Assembly: GCA_963695705.1 (NCBI GenBank)
Contig: CAVOHB010000009.1
Span: forward strand, 1,240,001 to 1,304,000
Direction: 5' to 3'
From: JBKPNJ01 sp963695705
Lineage (GTDB): Bacteria; Actinomycetota; Actinomycetes; Propionibacteriales; Nocardioidaceae
DNA length: 64,000 bases
In this document: positions 1 through 7,125 of the stretch, one piece after another
How the letters are laid out: each line of letters begins with the position of its first letter
Position numbering within the stretch: position 1 is the stretch's first letter
Made by a program: the position numbers and the translations under genes
The notes under the pieces: generated by a model
Databases searched by the model: none
Told to the model about the DNA's origin: nothing
Seen by the model: the letters and a program-made list of their open reading frames with translations, nothing else

Positions 1-776
1 GCGGCCGGTCGATCTACACCCGGACCACCACGTTCGTCGACTGCCCCCGACTGTCCGTGCCGCGGTACGAGAGGGTGCTCTGCCCGCCCGAACCGCTCGG
101 GCATCGCTTCGACCCCACGTACTACGCCTGGCTGGACGAACGGACGCTGCCGCGACTGCGGCCGCCTCCCGGCTCGACACCGGACGATGCGATGCGCGAG
201 TTCGGACTCGAGGCCATCCGCGTCCAGCCGTTGGACTATGCCGGCATCGCCCTGCGCGACTTTGCGCTGAACTTCGACGTCTGGCGGGGGGACCGGTTCG
301 AGTACGCCCTGGCGAACAAGTGGCGATTCGGGACCTATCTGCACCCGAACCCCACCGAACGGCTCTTCACCGCCTACGACACGCACGGTGGTGAGCAGCT
401 GGCCGTCCACCACCCGGCGGCAGACGTGCTGGCCGGATACTCCTGGGTCGTCTACCTGCCGGGTCCCGCGCTGCTCGGGTGCCTGGTGCTCGGGCTGCTC
501 GGCGGGCTGGGTGTCGGCCGGGCGCGGCGCTCTGGCCTGCGATCGATCTGCCTGCTGCTCACGGTCACCGGAGCCGGCCTGCTTGCCATCCCGGACCTGA
601 CCACGGACTTCTCCTGGCGCTACCAGGTGCCGGCGCTGGCGCTGCTCCCGGCGGGTGCCGCCCTCGGCCTCAGGGCACTGCGCGGAGGTCATGCGGACCC
701 GGAGGCGTTGGGCCCAGAGACTGGCCCAGTGAGTGGCCCGGAGAGTCACACCGTGGCGACCGCGAGGACCGACTGA
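1..776 (+). CDS. Membrane protein, C-terminal part, 5' end outside window
   Basis: The reading frame is open from base 3 to the TGA at 774-776, so the gene enters from the left and its start is not seen. About 257 residues are visible. The first ~145 look like a soluble or extracytoplasmic segment rich in Trp, Tyr and Pro. Hydrophobic stretches then start near YSWVVYLPGPALLGCLVLGL, followed by a second and possibly third helix and a short polar tail. The layout recalls the C-terminus of large actinobacterial glycosyltransferase-like membrane proteins, and the adjacent GtrA and methyltransferase genes fit a glycan role, but no diagnostic motif is visible. Its last 31 bases overlap the 3' end of the convergent methyltransferase gene. 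Coding is likely; function is unknown. Confidence 0.6.
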   Translation, partial: GRSIYTRTTTFVDCPRLSVPRYERVLCPPEPLGHRFDPTYYAWLDERTLPRLRPPPGSTPDDAMREFGLEAIRVQPLDYAGIALRDFALNFDVWRGDRFEYALANKWRFGTYLHPNPTERLFTAYDTHGGEQLAVHHPAADVLAGYSWVVYLPGPALLGCLVLGLLGGLGVGRARRSGLRSICLLLTVTGAGLLAIPDLTTDFSWRYQVPALALLPAGAALGLRALRGGHADPEALGPETGPVSGPESHTVATARTD

Positions 777-1471
777 CCGAACGGCGGAGTAACCCGGCTC
801 TCGACCGCCCGCGTCACCGGGACGATGATCGCGTCGTAGACCCGCAGCAGGCCCGGTCGCGGGCTGCCGACACCACCACGCCGCACGGCGAGCCACCAGG
901 CGATCCCGCCGAGCAGGTTGACCGGGCGTACCGTCGTCGGTCGCAGCCCGGCACCGACGATAGCGGCACGGAGTGTTTCAGGGGTATAGCGGCGGACGTG
1001 GCCGACGCGTCGGTCGAAGTCGCCGTACAGCTGCATGTAGCCAGGAACCCACAGCACGATGGTGCCGCCGGGCTCGACCAGACGGGACAACGAGCGCAGT
1101 GCCCCGCTGTCATCCTCGATGTGCTCAAGGACGTTGATCGCCACCACGGTGGACACCGGGGCGCCGGTGTCGGGCAGCTCACCCGCGAGGTCGAGATGGC
1201 GTGCCTCGACTTCGGGCCGGTCGGCGAAGCGGCGTCTCATCTGGTCGACCGCGGCCGGATCCACGTCCGTGACCACGTGCCGCCGCAGGCCGGTGAACTG
1301 GCTGGCGAACTCGCCCAGCCCGGCCCCGACCTCGAGGACCGATGTCCCGCAGTGCCGCGAGATCAGCTCGAACTGGTACGCGCGGTAGCGGTGCTGGTGC
1401 TGTCCCGACCCGTCCTCGAGGCTGCGGCCGGTCGCCTGGCTGAAGGCCCCGACGCCGGTCTCGTCGCTCAC
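746..1471 (-). CDS. Class I SAM-dependent methyltransferase
   Basis: This 241-residue protein has a Rossmann methyltransferase core. Motif I VLEVGAGLGEFA lies at about 45-56, an acidic post-I segment VVTDVDP follows, and NVLEHIEDD occupies motif IV/post-III, as in the Methyltransf_11/12 families. The substrate cannot be read from the sequence. It starts with an ATG that overlaps the stop of the upstream GtrA gene by 4 bp, so the two are probably translationally coupled. Similar methyltransferase-GtrA pairs often accompany cell-envelope polysaccharide or polyprenyl-linked sugar genes, so a small-molecule or glycan target is inferred. The 3' end runs 31 bp into the convergent membrane protein gene. 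Confidence 0.8.
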   Translation of the reverse strand: MSDETGVGAFSQATGRSLEDGSGQHQHRYRAYQFELISRHCGTSVLEVGAGLGEFASQFTGLRRHVVTDVDPAAVDQMRRRFADRPEVEARHLDLAGELPDTGAPVSTVVAINVLEHIEDDSGALRSLSRLVEPGGTIVLWVPGYMQLYGDFDRRVGHVRRYTPETLRAAIVGAGLRPTTVRPVNLLGGIAWWLAVRRGGVGSPRPGLLRVYDAIIVPVTRAVESRVTPPFGQSVLAVATV

Positions 1472-1986
1472 ACAGGCTCCCTGGCGGACACCGGCCCGAC
1501 CGCATCCGACGTCGCGCTGGTCTCACCGCGACGGAACAGCTGGTCGAGCAGCAGGAACCGGAGCAGGAAGACGACTCCATACACCGCCAGGAACGTGCCA
1601 CCGACGAGCACCAGGCGCAAGCTGTCGGAGGTGCCGTCGTTGACCAGCGCGGCGTCGACGACGCTGGTTGTGAAGGCGGCGAGCAGAAGGGTGCCGAGGA
1701 TGATCGCGGTGTAGGGCAGGATCTCACGGGTGAAGCTGGGCTTGCCGTGCCGCCGCCAGGTCCAGGTGCGGTTGAGCCAGTAGTTGGGCGCCGCACCCGC
1801 CAGCCAGCCCAGACTGGACGCGACCGCCGGCAACGTCGTCAGCGCGCCGTACAGCAGCAGGAATGTCGTCTCACTGCAGACGGCCGCCACCACCGAGCCG
1901 GCGAAATAGCGCAGCATCTTCCCGACGAGCTCCCGTCGGGAACTCGCGCGAGCACTGCCGGCCGTGGGTGATGGGAGCTCGCGCAT
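1468..1986 (-). CDS. GtrA family membrane protein
   Basis: This 172-residue protein has four predicted membrane helices and the GtrA signature: an early helix YFAGSVVAAVCSETTFLLLY, then the conserved NYWLNRTWTW motif in the first cytoplasmic loop, then three more helices. GtrA proteins are small flippase-like or accessory membrane proteins for polyprenyl-phosphate-linked sugars used in cell-surface glycan decoration. The family is certain from the NxxxNRxWTW-type motif; the sugar and the acceptor are unknown. The gene is first in a two-gene unit with the overlapping methyltransferase. The first ~20 residues are basic and poorly conserved in kind, so an internal start is possible. Confidence 0.85.
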   Translation of the reverse strand: MRELPSPTAGSARASSRRELVGKMLRYFAGSVVAAVCSETTFLLLYGALTTLPAVASSLGWLAGAAPNYWLNRTWTWRRHGKPSFTREILPYTAIILGTLLLAAFTTSVVDAALVNDGTSDSLRLVLVGGTFLAVYGVVFLLRFLLLDQLFRRGETSATSDAVGPVSAREPV

Positions 1987-2080
1987 GGGTCCGATCCTAC
2001 GGGTCGGACGGATTCACACCCACTTACCACGGGCGACCCGGCCCCCTTGTCGAGTCCGGGTCGCCCGAGCGCCGGCCCCG

Positions 2081-2539
2081 TCAGCCGCCGGTCGCGGGGG
2101 CCGCCGGAGCGGGGTCTCCCTGGCCCATCCCGTCCTCCACGCCGAGCACGGAGAAGCCCTTGTCGAGCTTCACGGTGACAAGGGCCCCGTCGGCTCGCGT
2201 CATGTGGACTTCGTACGTCGCGTCACCGGCGTCGGTCTCGATTCGGTAGATCGTGCCGCCGGGGACGGCCTTGAGCGCCGCGGTGCGAGCGGCGGTCGCG
2301 CCGCTTCCGGTGAGCTGGGTTTCGTCGCCCCGTACCGGCGCCGGCCCGCCTGGATGTTCGAACCCGTGCACTGCGCCGTCCGCGGGCGGAGGAGTGCCGG
2401 CGGAGTTGTCCGCCGCGGAGGCAGTGAGCGTGCTGGCCAGGACGCCGCCGGCGATCGCGCCGCCGGCGAGCAGTGCGACGCCACCCGCGACTCGCTTGAG
2501 TCGACGGGGACTGACGGTCTTAGTCTGTTCATCGTTCAT
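2081..2539 (-). CDS. Small exported protein with PepSY-like C-terminal domain
   Basis: This 152-residue protein has a basic N-terminus, a Gly/Ala-rich hydrophobic segment at about 16-40 (VAGGVALLAGGAIAGGVLAS) and a Pro/Gly-rich linker. A C-terminal domain follows (AALKAVPGGTIYRIETDAGD, then VHMTRADGALVTVKLD) that resembles the PepSY fold. It is probably exported or membrane-anchored. Comparable small PepSY-like proteins beside actinobacterial two-component systems are thought to act outside the membrane, but the role is unknown. It is divergent from a PhoP-like regulator. Two 11-bp-spaced TCACAG/TGACAG repeats on its side of the gap suggest direct control by that regulator. An AGGAGG-like ribosome site (reverse complement of cctcct at 2543-2548) precedes the ATG. 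Confidence 0.75.
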   Translation of the reverse strand: MNDEQTKTVSPRRLKRVAGGVALLAGGAIAGGVLASTLTASAADNSAGTPPPADGAVHGFEHPGGPAPVRGDETQLTGSGATAARTAALKAVPGGTIYRIETDAGDATYEVHMTRADGALVTVKLDKGFSVLGVEDGMGQGDPAPAAPATGG

Positions 2540-2602
2540 GAGGACCTCCTGATGAGAGTCCGTCCGGTGTTGGACGGTCGAGGCCGAATCTGGGTCATGG
2601 AC

Positions 2603-2731
2603 CTGTCAAGGTGCTGTGAGTCCCCTTCGAGCTGCCTGTCGGAATGACAGGGTCCGCAATCGTCGCTCGTCACCGGGTAGGAGAGGACAGTTCTCAGCTG
2701 ACTCACAGGCTGTCCGTGGCCCGTTCACAGG
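2603..2731. promoter_or_regulatory. Divergent control region with 11-bp-phased TCACAG-like repeats
   Basis: Read on the plus strand, TCTCAG starts at 2692, TCACAG at 2703 and TCACAG at 2725, so spacings are 11 and 22 bp. On the minus strand TCACAG occupies 2614-2619 and TGACAG 2603-2608, again 11 bp apart. Direct repeats of TCACAG-type heptamers with an 11-bp period are the known binding pattern of mycobacterial PhoP. The downstream regulator is of that OmpR/PhoP class, so autoregulation plus control of the divergent exported protein is inferred. Confidence 0.5.
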
Positions 2732-2753
2732 TGGACCCGCGAGGATCGCGTCG

Positions 2754-3548
2754 ATGACCTACTCCTCGCCCGGCGTCGCCGGCACCGCGGCCGACGCTGC
2801 TGCGGCCGATGCTGCTGCGGCCGACGCTGCTGCGGCCGATCGCGGACCGCGCCGACGTGACGGCACTGCAGTGCGGCTGCTCGTCGTCGACGACGAGGCG
2901 ATGCTCACCGATCTGCTGTCGATGGCCTTGCGGTACGAGGGCTGGGAGGTGCGAACAGCTGACTGCGGAGGGTCAGCCGTCGGGATCGCTCGCGACTTCC
3001 GTCCCGACGTCGTGGTGCTCGACATGATGCTGCCCGACATGGACGGGCTCGACGTACTCCGGCGGCTGCGTGCGGAGCACGCGGACGTAGCCGTGCTGTT
3101 CCTGAGCGCGCGGGATGCGGTCGAGCACCGCGTCGCCGGTCTCACCGCCGGCGGCGACGACTACGTGACCAAGCCGTTCAGCCTCGAGGAGGTCGTGGCT
3201 CGATTGCGGGGGCTGGTGCGTCGGAGCGCCGTGCTGGTCAGTGCTGCCACCACCAGGTTGACGGTCGGAGAGCTCACGATGGACGAGGACAGCCGCGAGG
3301 TACGACGGGGCGACGTCGAGATGCTCCTCACCGCGACCGAGTTCGAGCTCTTGCGGTTCCTGATGCGAAACCAGCGCCGGGTCATGAGCAAGGCGCAGAT
3401 CTTGGATCGGGTGTGGAACTACGACTTCGGCGGCCAGTCGAACGTCGTGGAACTCTACATCTCTTATCTCCGCAAGAAGGTCGACGCGGGTCGCGATCCG
3501 ATGATCCATACCATGCGCGGCGCGGGCTATGTCCTCAAGCCGACCTGA
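2754..3548 (+). CDS. OmpR/PhoP-family response regulator
   Basis: This protein of 264 residues has an N-terminal receiver domain and a C-terminal winged helix. Acidic pocket DD lies at 46-47, the phosphoacceptor is D90 in VVVLDMMLPDMDG, S118 is in LFLSARD, and the switch lysine is K140 in DDYVTKPFSLEE. The C-terminal domain has the OmpR signature YDFGGQSNVVELYISYLRKK. Motif wording is close to mycobacterial PhoP, which is why the upstream TCACAG repeats matter. I chose ATG 2754 because GAGGA lies 8 bp upstream. Between start and receiver lies an odd Asp-Ala-rich tail encoded by a 15-bp tandem repeat; a GTG at about 2872 would give a version without it. It is followed directly by its sensor kinase. 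Confidence 0.9.
   Translation: MTYSSPGVAGTAADAAAADAAAADAAAADRGPRRRDGTAVRLLVVDDEAMLTDLLSMALRYEGWEVRTADCGGSAVGIARDFRPDVVVLDMMLPDMDGLDVLRRLRAEHADVAVLFLSARDAVEHRVAGLTAGGDDYVTKPFSLEEVVARLRGLVRRSAVLVSAATTRLTVGELTMDEDSREVRRGDVEMLLTATEFELLRFLMRNQRRVMSKAQILDRVWNYDFGGQSNVVELYISYLRKKVDAGRDPMIHTMRGAGYVLKPT
2787..2840 (+). repeat. 15-bp tandem repeat inside the response regulator gene
   Basis: Units GCGGCCGAYGCTGCT sit at 2787-2801, 2802-2816 and 2817-2831, with a partial fourth at 2832-2840. Being a multiple of three, each copy adds the five residues A-D-A-A-A to the N-terminal tail of the regulator, so copy number could vary without breaking the frame. Confidence 0.9.
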
Positions 3549-3564
3549 CGGGTCGGCGGAGCCG

Positions 3565-5154
3565 ATGACGTCGGCCCGATCGCAGTGGCCGCGTTCGCCG
3601 TGGAGGAGCCCTCGGTCGTGGAGCCTTCGCGGCCGGCTGCTCGCCGCTCTGCTGGCGCTGCTCGCGGTGGTCTGCCTCGTCGTGGGGTCCGTGAGCGTGG
3701 TCGCCCTCAACCAGTTCCTGGTAGGCCGGCTCGACGACCAGCTCATCGCGGCCGGCGAGCGGTCGCAGGCGGCCTTCGACGAACCACGAGCGCACCCGCC
3801 GGGAGATCTCCACGGCTCCGGGCCCGACTTTCTGCTGGCCCCCGGGCAGGGGCAGGGCACGCTGGGCGCCAAGATCGTGGCCGGCCGGGCGACCGAGGCC
3901 GCCGTCCTGGACCAGAACGGGCAACCGCAGCCGATCGACACCTCCCAGCTCAGGCTGCTGGCCGGCACACCAACCGACGGCCAGCCGCATACCCGTGATC
4001 TGGGCAGCGACCTCGGCAGCTACCGGCTGCTCGCCGAGCAGGCGCCGGACGGGGACGTCATCGTGACCGGGCTGCCGCTGGCCGGGGTGCACGCCGCCGT
4101 CTATCGACTTGCCGCGGTGACAGCGACGATCTCGCTGCTGGCGCTGCTGATCGCGGGGCTCGTCGGCGGCGTCATCATCCGGCTCGCGCTGCAGCCGCTG
4201 CGCAGGGTCGCAGGAACAGCCGCGCGGGTCACCGAACTCGCGCTGGACCGTGGACAGGTCGCGCTGACCGAGCGTGTCACACCGGCCGACGCGGACCCAC
4301 GTACCGAGGTCGGTCAGGTGGGGGCAGGACTCAACTCCATGCTCAGCCATGTCGGCACCGCCCTGGCCGCCCGCGAGGCCAGCGAGACCCGGGTCCGACG
4401 GTTCGTGGCGGACGCGAGCCACGAGCTGCGAACTCCGCTGGCTGCTATCCGCGGGTACGCCGAGCTCACCCGCAGAAGCCCGGACCCGGTGCCTCCCGAC
4501 GTGGCCCGTGCGTTGACGCGGATCGAGTCCATGGCCGACCGGATGAGTGACCTGGTGCAGGATCTGTTGATGCTTGCCCGACTCGACGCCGGCAGGGTCG
4601 ACGAGCATGTGCAGGTCGACCTGTCGCGGCTGGTGCTGGAGGCCGTCGACGACGCACGCGCAGCGGGGGATGCCCACCAGTGGCGCCTGGAACTGCCGGA
4701 CGAGCCGGTCCTGGTCCGCGGGAGTCAAGCGACGCTGCGCCAGGTCGTCGACAACCTGCTCAACAACGCGCGGATGCACACCCCGCCGGGAACGACCGTC
4801 CAGACCGGCATCCGCTACGAGTCTCTCGCGACCGCTTCCGCGCTCGGGCCGGCGACCGTCACGCTGCACGTCACCGATGACGGACCCGGCATCCGGCCCG
4901 AGCTGATCCCGGACCTCTTCGAACGATTCACCCGTGGAGACACGTCCCGCTCCCGGGCGTCCGGCAGCACCGGCCTGGGCCTGGCCATCGTGGCGGCGAT
5001 CGTGCAGGCCCACGGGGGCCTGGTATTCGTACGCAGTGCTGACGGGTCTACGTCCTTCACGGTTCGGCTGCCAGCCTGGCGGCCGCACCCGTACAGTGAC
5101 GCACCGAACAGGGTCGCCACGGGAGACAGGCAGTACGCTCCCAACTCTCACTGA
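3565..5154 (+). CDS. Membrane sensor histidine kinase
   Basis: About 529 residues. The first membrane helix (LLAALLALLAVVCLVVGSVS) is followed by a ~130-residue extracytoplasmic sensor region and a second helix (ISLLALLIAGLVGGVIIRLA). A HAMP linker, a HisKA dimerisation domain with the phospho-His at about residue 286 (DASHELRTPLAAIRGY), and a GHKL ATPase domain with N box NLLNNARMHTP, G1 DDGPGI and G2 GSTGLGLAI complete it. It should autophosphorylate and pass phosphate to the regulator just upstream. An ATG at 3529 would overlap the regulator gene but has no ribosome site; ATG 3565 has GGCGGAG just before it, so I prefer it. The stimulus is unknown. Confidence 0.9.
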   Translation: MTSARSQWPRSPWRSPRSWSLRGRLLAALLALLAVVCLVVGSVSVVALNQFLVGRLDDQLIAAGERSQAAFDEPRAHPPGDLHGSGPDFLLAPGQGQGTLGAKIVAGRATEAAVLDQNGQPQPIDTSQLRLLAGTPTDGQPHTRDLGSDLGSYRLLAEQAPDGDVIVTGLPLAGVHAAVYRLAAVTATISLLALLIAGLVGGVIIRLALQPLRRVAGTAARVTELALDRGQVALTERVTPADADPRTEVGQVGAGLNSMLSHVGTALAAREASETRVRRFVADASHELRTPLAAIRGYAELTRRSPDPVPPDVARALTRIESMADRMSDLVQDLLMLARLDAGRVDEHVQVDLSRLVLEAVDDARAAGDAHQWRLELPDEPVLVRGSQATLRQVVDNLLNNARMHTPPGTTVQTGIRYESLATASALGPATVTLHVTDDGPGIRPELIPDLFERFTRGDTSRSRASGSTGLGLAIVAAIVQAHGGLVFVRSADGSTSFTVRLPAWRPHPYSDAPNRVATGDRQYAPNSH

Positions 5155-5239
5155 CGTCACCGACTTTCACCCGGTCGGGAACCGTGAGCGGGCCACCTGA
5201 GCGGGATCAGGGAGATCTCTCGACGTAGGAGTGTTGACC

Positions 5240-5752
5240 GTGCGCAGTGCAGACCTGCTCATCGACGCCTTCGGGCGGATCCGCGAGGTGGTGGACTCAG
5301 CCGTTGATGGCCTGACACCCGACCAGCTCAGTTGGCGCGCGGACCGCGACGCCAACACGGTCGCCTGGCTCGTCTGGCATCTGACCCGTATCGAGGACGA
5401 CCACGTCGCCGATGCCTTCGGGACCGATCAGGTGTGGACCGCGCAGGGATGGGCCGAGCGCTTCGCGCTTCCGTTCGATACTGCCTCCACCGGCTACGGA
5501 CACTCGTCGGCCGAAGTGGCGGCGGTCCGCCTCGATCGGGAGGCCCTGTCGGGCTACCACCACGAGGTCGCCGACAGGATCGTCGAGCTGATCGGCGGCG
5601 TCACCGACGATGACCTCGACCGCGTCGTCGACGAGCGGTGGGACCCGCCGGTCACTCTCGGAGTACGGCTCGTCAGCGTCGTCAGCGACGGTTTGCAGCA
5701 CGCGGGACAGGCCGCGTTCGTACGCGGGCTCATAGAGCGCCTCGCGACCTGA
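5240..5752 (+). CDS. DinB/DUF664-type protein
   Basis: About 170 residues, predicted as a four-helix bundle. The pattern NTVAWLVWHLTRIEDDHVAD near residue 42, a mid-protein HxxxA region and the C-terminal DGLQHAGQAAFVRGLIERL match DinB-like, mycothiol-dependent metalloenzyme-type proteins (DUF664/MDMPI_N). Three His residues in these segments would form the metal site. The substrate is unknown; members include thiol-dependent isomerases and detoxification enzymes. GTG 5240 was chosen because AGGAG at 5227-5231 is 8 bp upstream; a GTG at 5231 sits inside that ribosome site. A truncated relative lies at 26857-27219. Confidence 0.8.
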   Translation: MRSADLLIDAFGRIREVVDSAVDGLTPDQLSWRADRDANTVAWLVWHLTRIEDDHVADAFGTDQVWTAQGWAERFALPFDTASTGYGHSSAEVAAVRLDREALSGYHHEVADRIVELIGGVTDDDLDRVVDERWDPPVTLGVRLVSVVSDGLQHAGQAAFVRGLIERLAT

Positions 5753-5780
5753 CCGCTCCGGTCCGGGCGAGCAGGCTGGT

Positions 5781-6407
5781 CTACCCGGTCGATTCCGCCG
5801 CGGTGGAAGCACTCCCGCCGACGGCGATGATCGGCATATGACCGGAGGGGATTCCGCGTGCGGTGCGTCTCGAGGCCGCGCTGCGTCGATCCTCCGCCGC
5901 TCTGCGGCGATCGCCGGTGGACTCCCAGCGGTCGGCGGCCGCCTCCATTCGGTCGACGGCCGAGGCGAGCCGATCGTTGGCCGCGTCGTTGCGGCGCTTC
6001 TCGGCGGTCTGGCGTGCGTCGATCAGGTCCGAGCGGTCCGCGGCTGACAGCTCCCGGTCCTCCCGGGCCTGGCGCCGGTCCTGCCGTGACGCCTCGCGGT
6101 CCCGGTTGGCGTGGACGTCGGCATGGTTCCTGGCGAACGCCCGGAGGGTGGCCACGATGTCGCGGCCGTCTGCCTCACGGTCGCGCATGCGCGCCAGTGC
6201 GTCGCGTTCTTCGCCCAGTGCCGCCAGCAGCTCGGTGTCGACGTCGAGGTCAAGGCTCTCGGCGTCGCGCCGGTCGGCGAGTGCGTCGCGCGCGTTCGCG
6301 ACGGCGTCGCGATCGTCGGCGGCATCGTCGCGCTCCTGGGCCTTCGCGTCCAGCTGCCAGTTCGTTGCCAGATCACGGTGTTCTTCGGTACGTCCCCAAT
6401 CGGTCAT
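5781..6407 (-). CDS. Highly charged heptad-repeat (coiled-coil) protein
   Basis: About 208 residues, dominated by Arg, Asp and Ala in a seven-residue rhythm such as ERDDAADDRDAVANARDALA, and later DRRQAREDRELSAADRSDL and DRMEAAADRWESTGDRRRAA. This predicts a long, soluble, mostly uninterrupted alpha-helical coiled coil with a short Gly/Ser/Ala-rich tail. No catalytic domain, signal peptide or membrane segment is visible. Similar Arg-Asp repeats occur at the N-terminus of some actinobacterial signalling proteins, but here the repeat stands alone. ATG 6407 is preceded by a strong GGGGAGG site; an upstream in-frame ATG would add 20 unlike residues. Function unknown. Confidence 0.7.
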   Translation of the reverse strand: MTDWGRTEEHRDLATNWQLDAKAQERDDAADDRDAVANARDALADRRDAESLDLDVDTELLAALGEERDALARMRDREADGRDIVATLRAFARNHADVHANRDREASRQDRRQAREDRELSAADRSDLIDARQTAEKRRNDAANDRLASAVDRMEAAADRWESTGDRRRAAEDRRSAASRRTARGIPSGHMPIIAVGGSASTAAESTG

Positions 6408-6529
6408 GGCCTCCCCGTTCCCATGGGTCGACAGCAGCATAGCCACGCTTCGTAATTGATGACACACAAACAGTGAAATCGCCTCAGATCGGTCATCGCG
6501 GGCAGGACTCTCCTGTCGTCTTACGTCAG

Positions 6530-6559
6530 GCGTTTGGAGGGTCGGTACCCTCCAAACGC
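6530..6559. promoter_or_regulatory. Perfect 13-bp inverted repeat (operator or hairpin)
   Basis: Arms GCGTTTGGAGGGT (6530-6542) and ACCCTCCAAACGC (6547-6559) are perfect complements around a 4-base loop. It lies in the divergent gap between the coiled-coil gene and the small membrane protein, 15 bp before the latter's ATG, and no T-run follows, so an operator is more likely than a terminator. The preceding 13 bases (6520-6532) recur at 42437-42449. Confidence 0.6.
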
Positions 6560-6573
6560 ACTTCGCAAGCTCG

Positions 6574-6885
6574 ATGCCGACGCGAGCCGCCGTGGGTACC
6601 GTATGGAGCGTGATCGAGTTCGAGGGGCTACTTGTACTCGTGTGCGTCTTCGTATTCGTCTACGCGATGTTCACCCTGATCCTGGGCCAGTTCCGAAGCG
6701 CCGAGCGAGAGCTGGGACGTCCGCAGGCAGACCCGCCGGCGACCCGTGAAGCCGACGATTCACCGGTCGACACGTTCTACCGCGAGATCGCTGAGATGGA
6801 ACATGAGATGGGATTGCTGCCGCACAACAGCGACGAGGTCATCAGCAGGTGCGTTGAGTGCCGCAGGGCCAACTCGGGCGAGTAA
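6574..6885 (+). CDS. Small single-pass membrane protein, unknown function
   Basis: About 103 residues. One hydrophobic helix lies near residues 18-38 (LLVLVCVFVFVYAMFTLILG), followed by a polar, acidic cytoplasmic tail containing DTFYREIAEMEHEMG and two cysteines near the C-terminus (CVECRRANSGE). No family is recognised. No convincing ribosome site precedes the ATG; a GTG at 6610 is an alternative start directly before the helix. A 13-bp palindrome just upstream suggests its own regulation. Coding is supported by the clean helix followed by an amphipathic tail and by lack of a competing frame. Confidence 0.5.
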   Translation: MPTRAAVGTVWSVIEFEGLLVLVCVFVFVYAMFTLILGQFRSAERELGRPQADPPATREADDSPVDTFYREIAEMEHEMGLLPHNSDEVISRCVECRRANSGE

Positions 6886-7125
6886 CGCACCCGAGGCACA
6901 CGGCCGTGACTCGGCGGCAGTGCACAGTGCGCCGGCGGCACTCCGCCGGGGCCGAGGCAGCCGAGTCACTCCCCGTGACGTAGCGGCGCAGATCTGCCTG
7001 TGCGTGACGGCATCCCCTCAGCCGGCGTGGGCGCAGGACTTGACTTGGGTGATTCAGTCGTCGAAGGTAATTGTGGGGGATCTCGGGGGCAGCGAACGAG
7101 CGGTAGCTCGGGAAGGCCTCCGAAA

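Noticed and set aside
3535..5160. A 541-codon minus-strand frame opposite the histidine kinase
   Set aside because: Kinase motifs on the plus strand account for the DNA; the antisense protein is Arg/Gly/Asp/Val-rich without domains.
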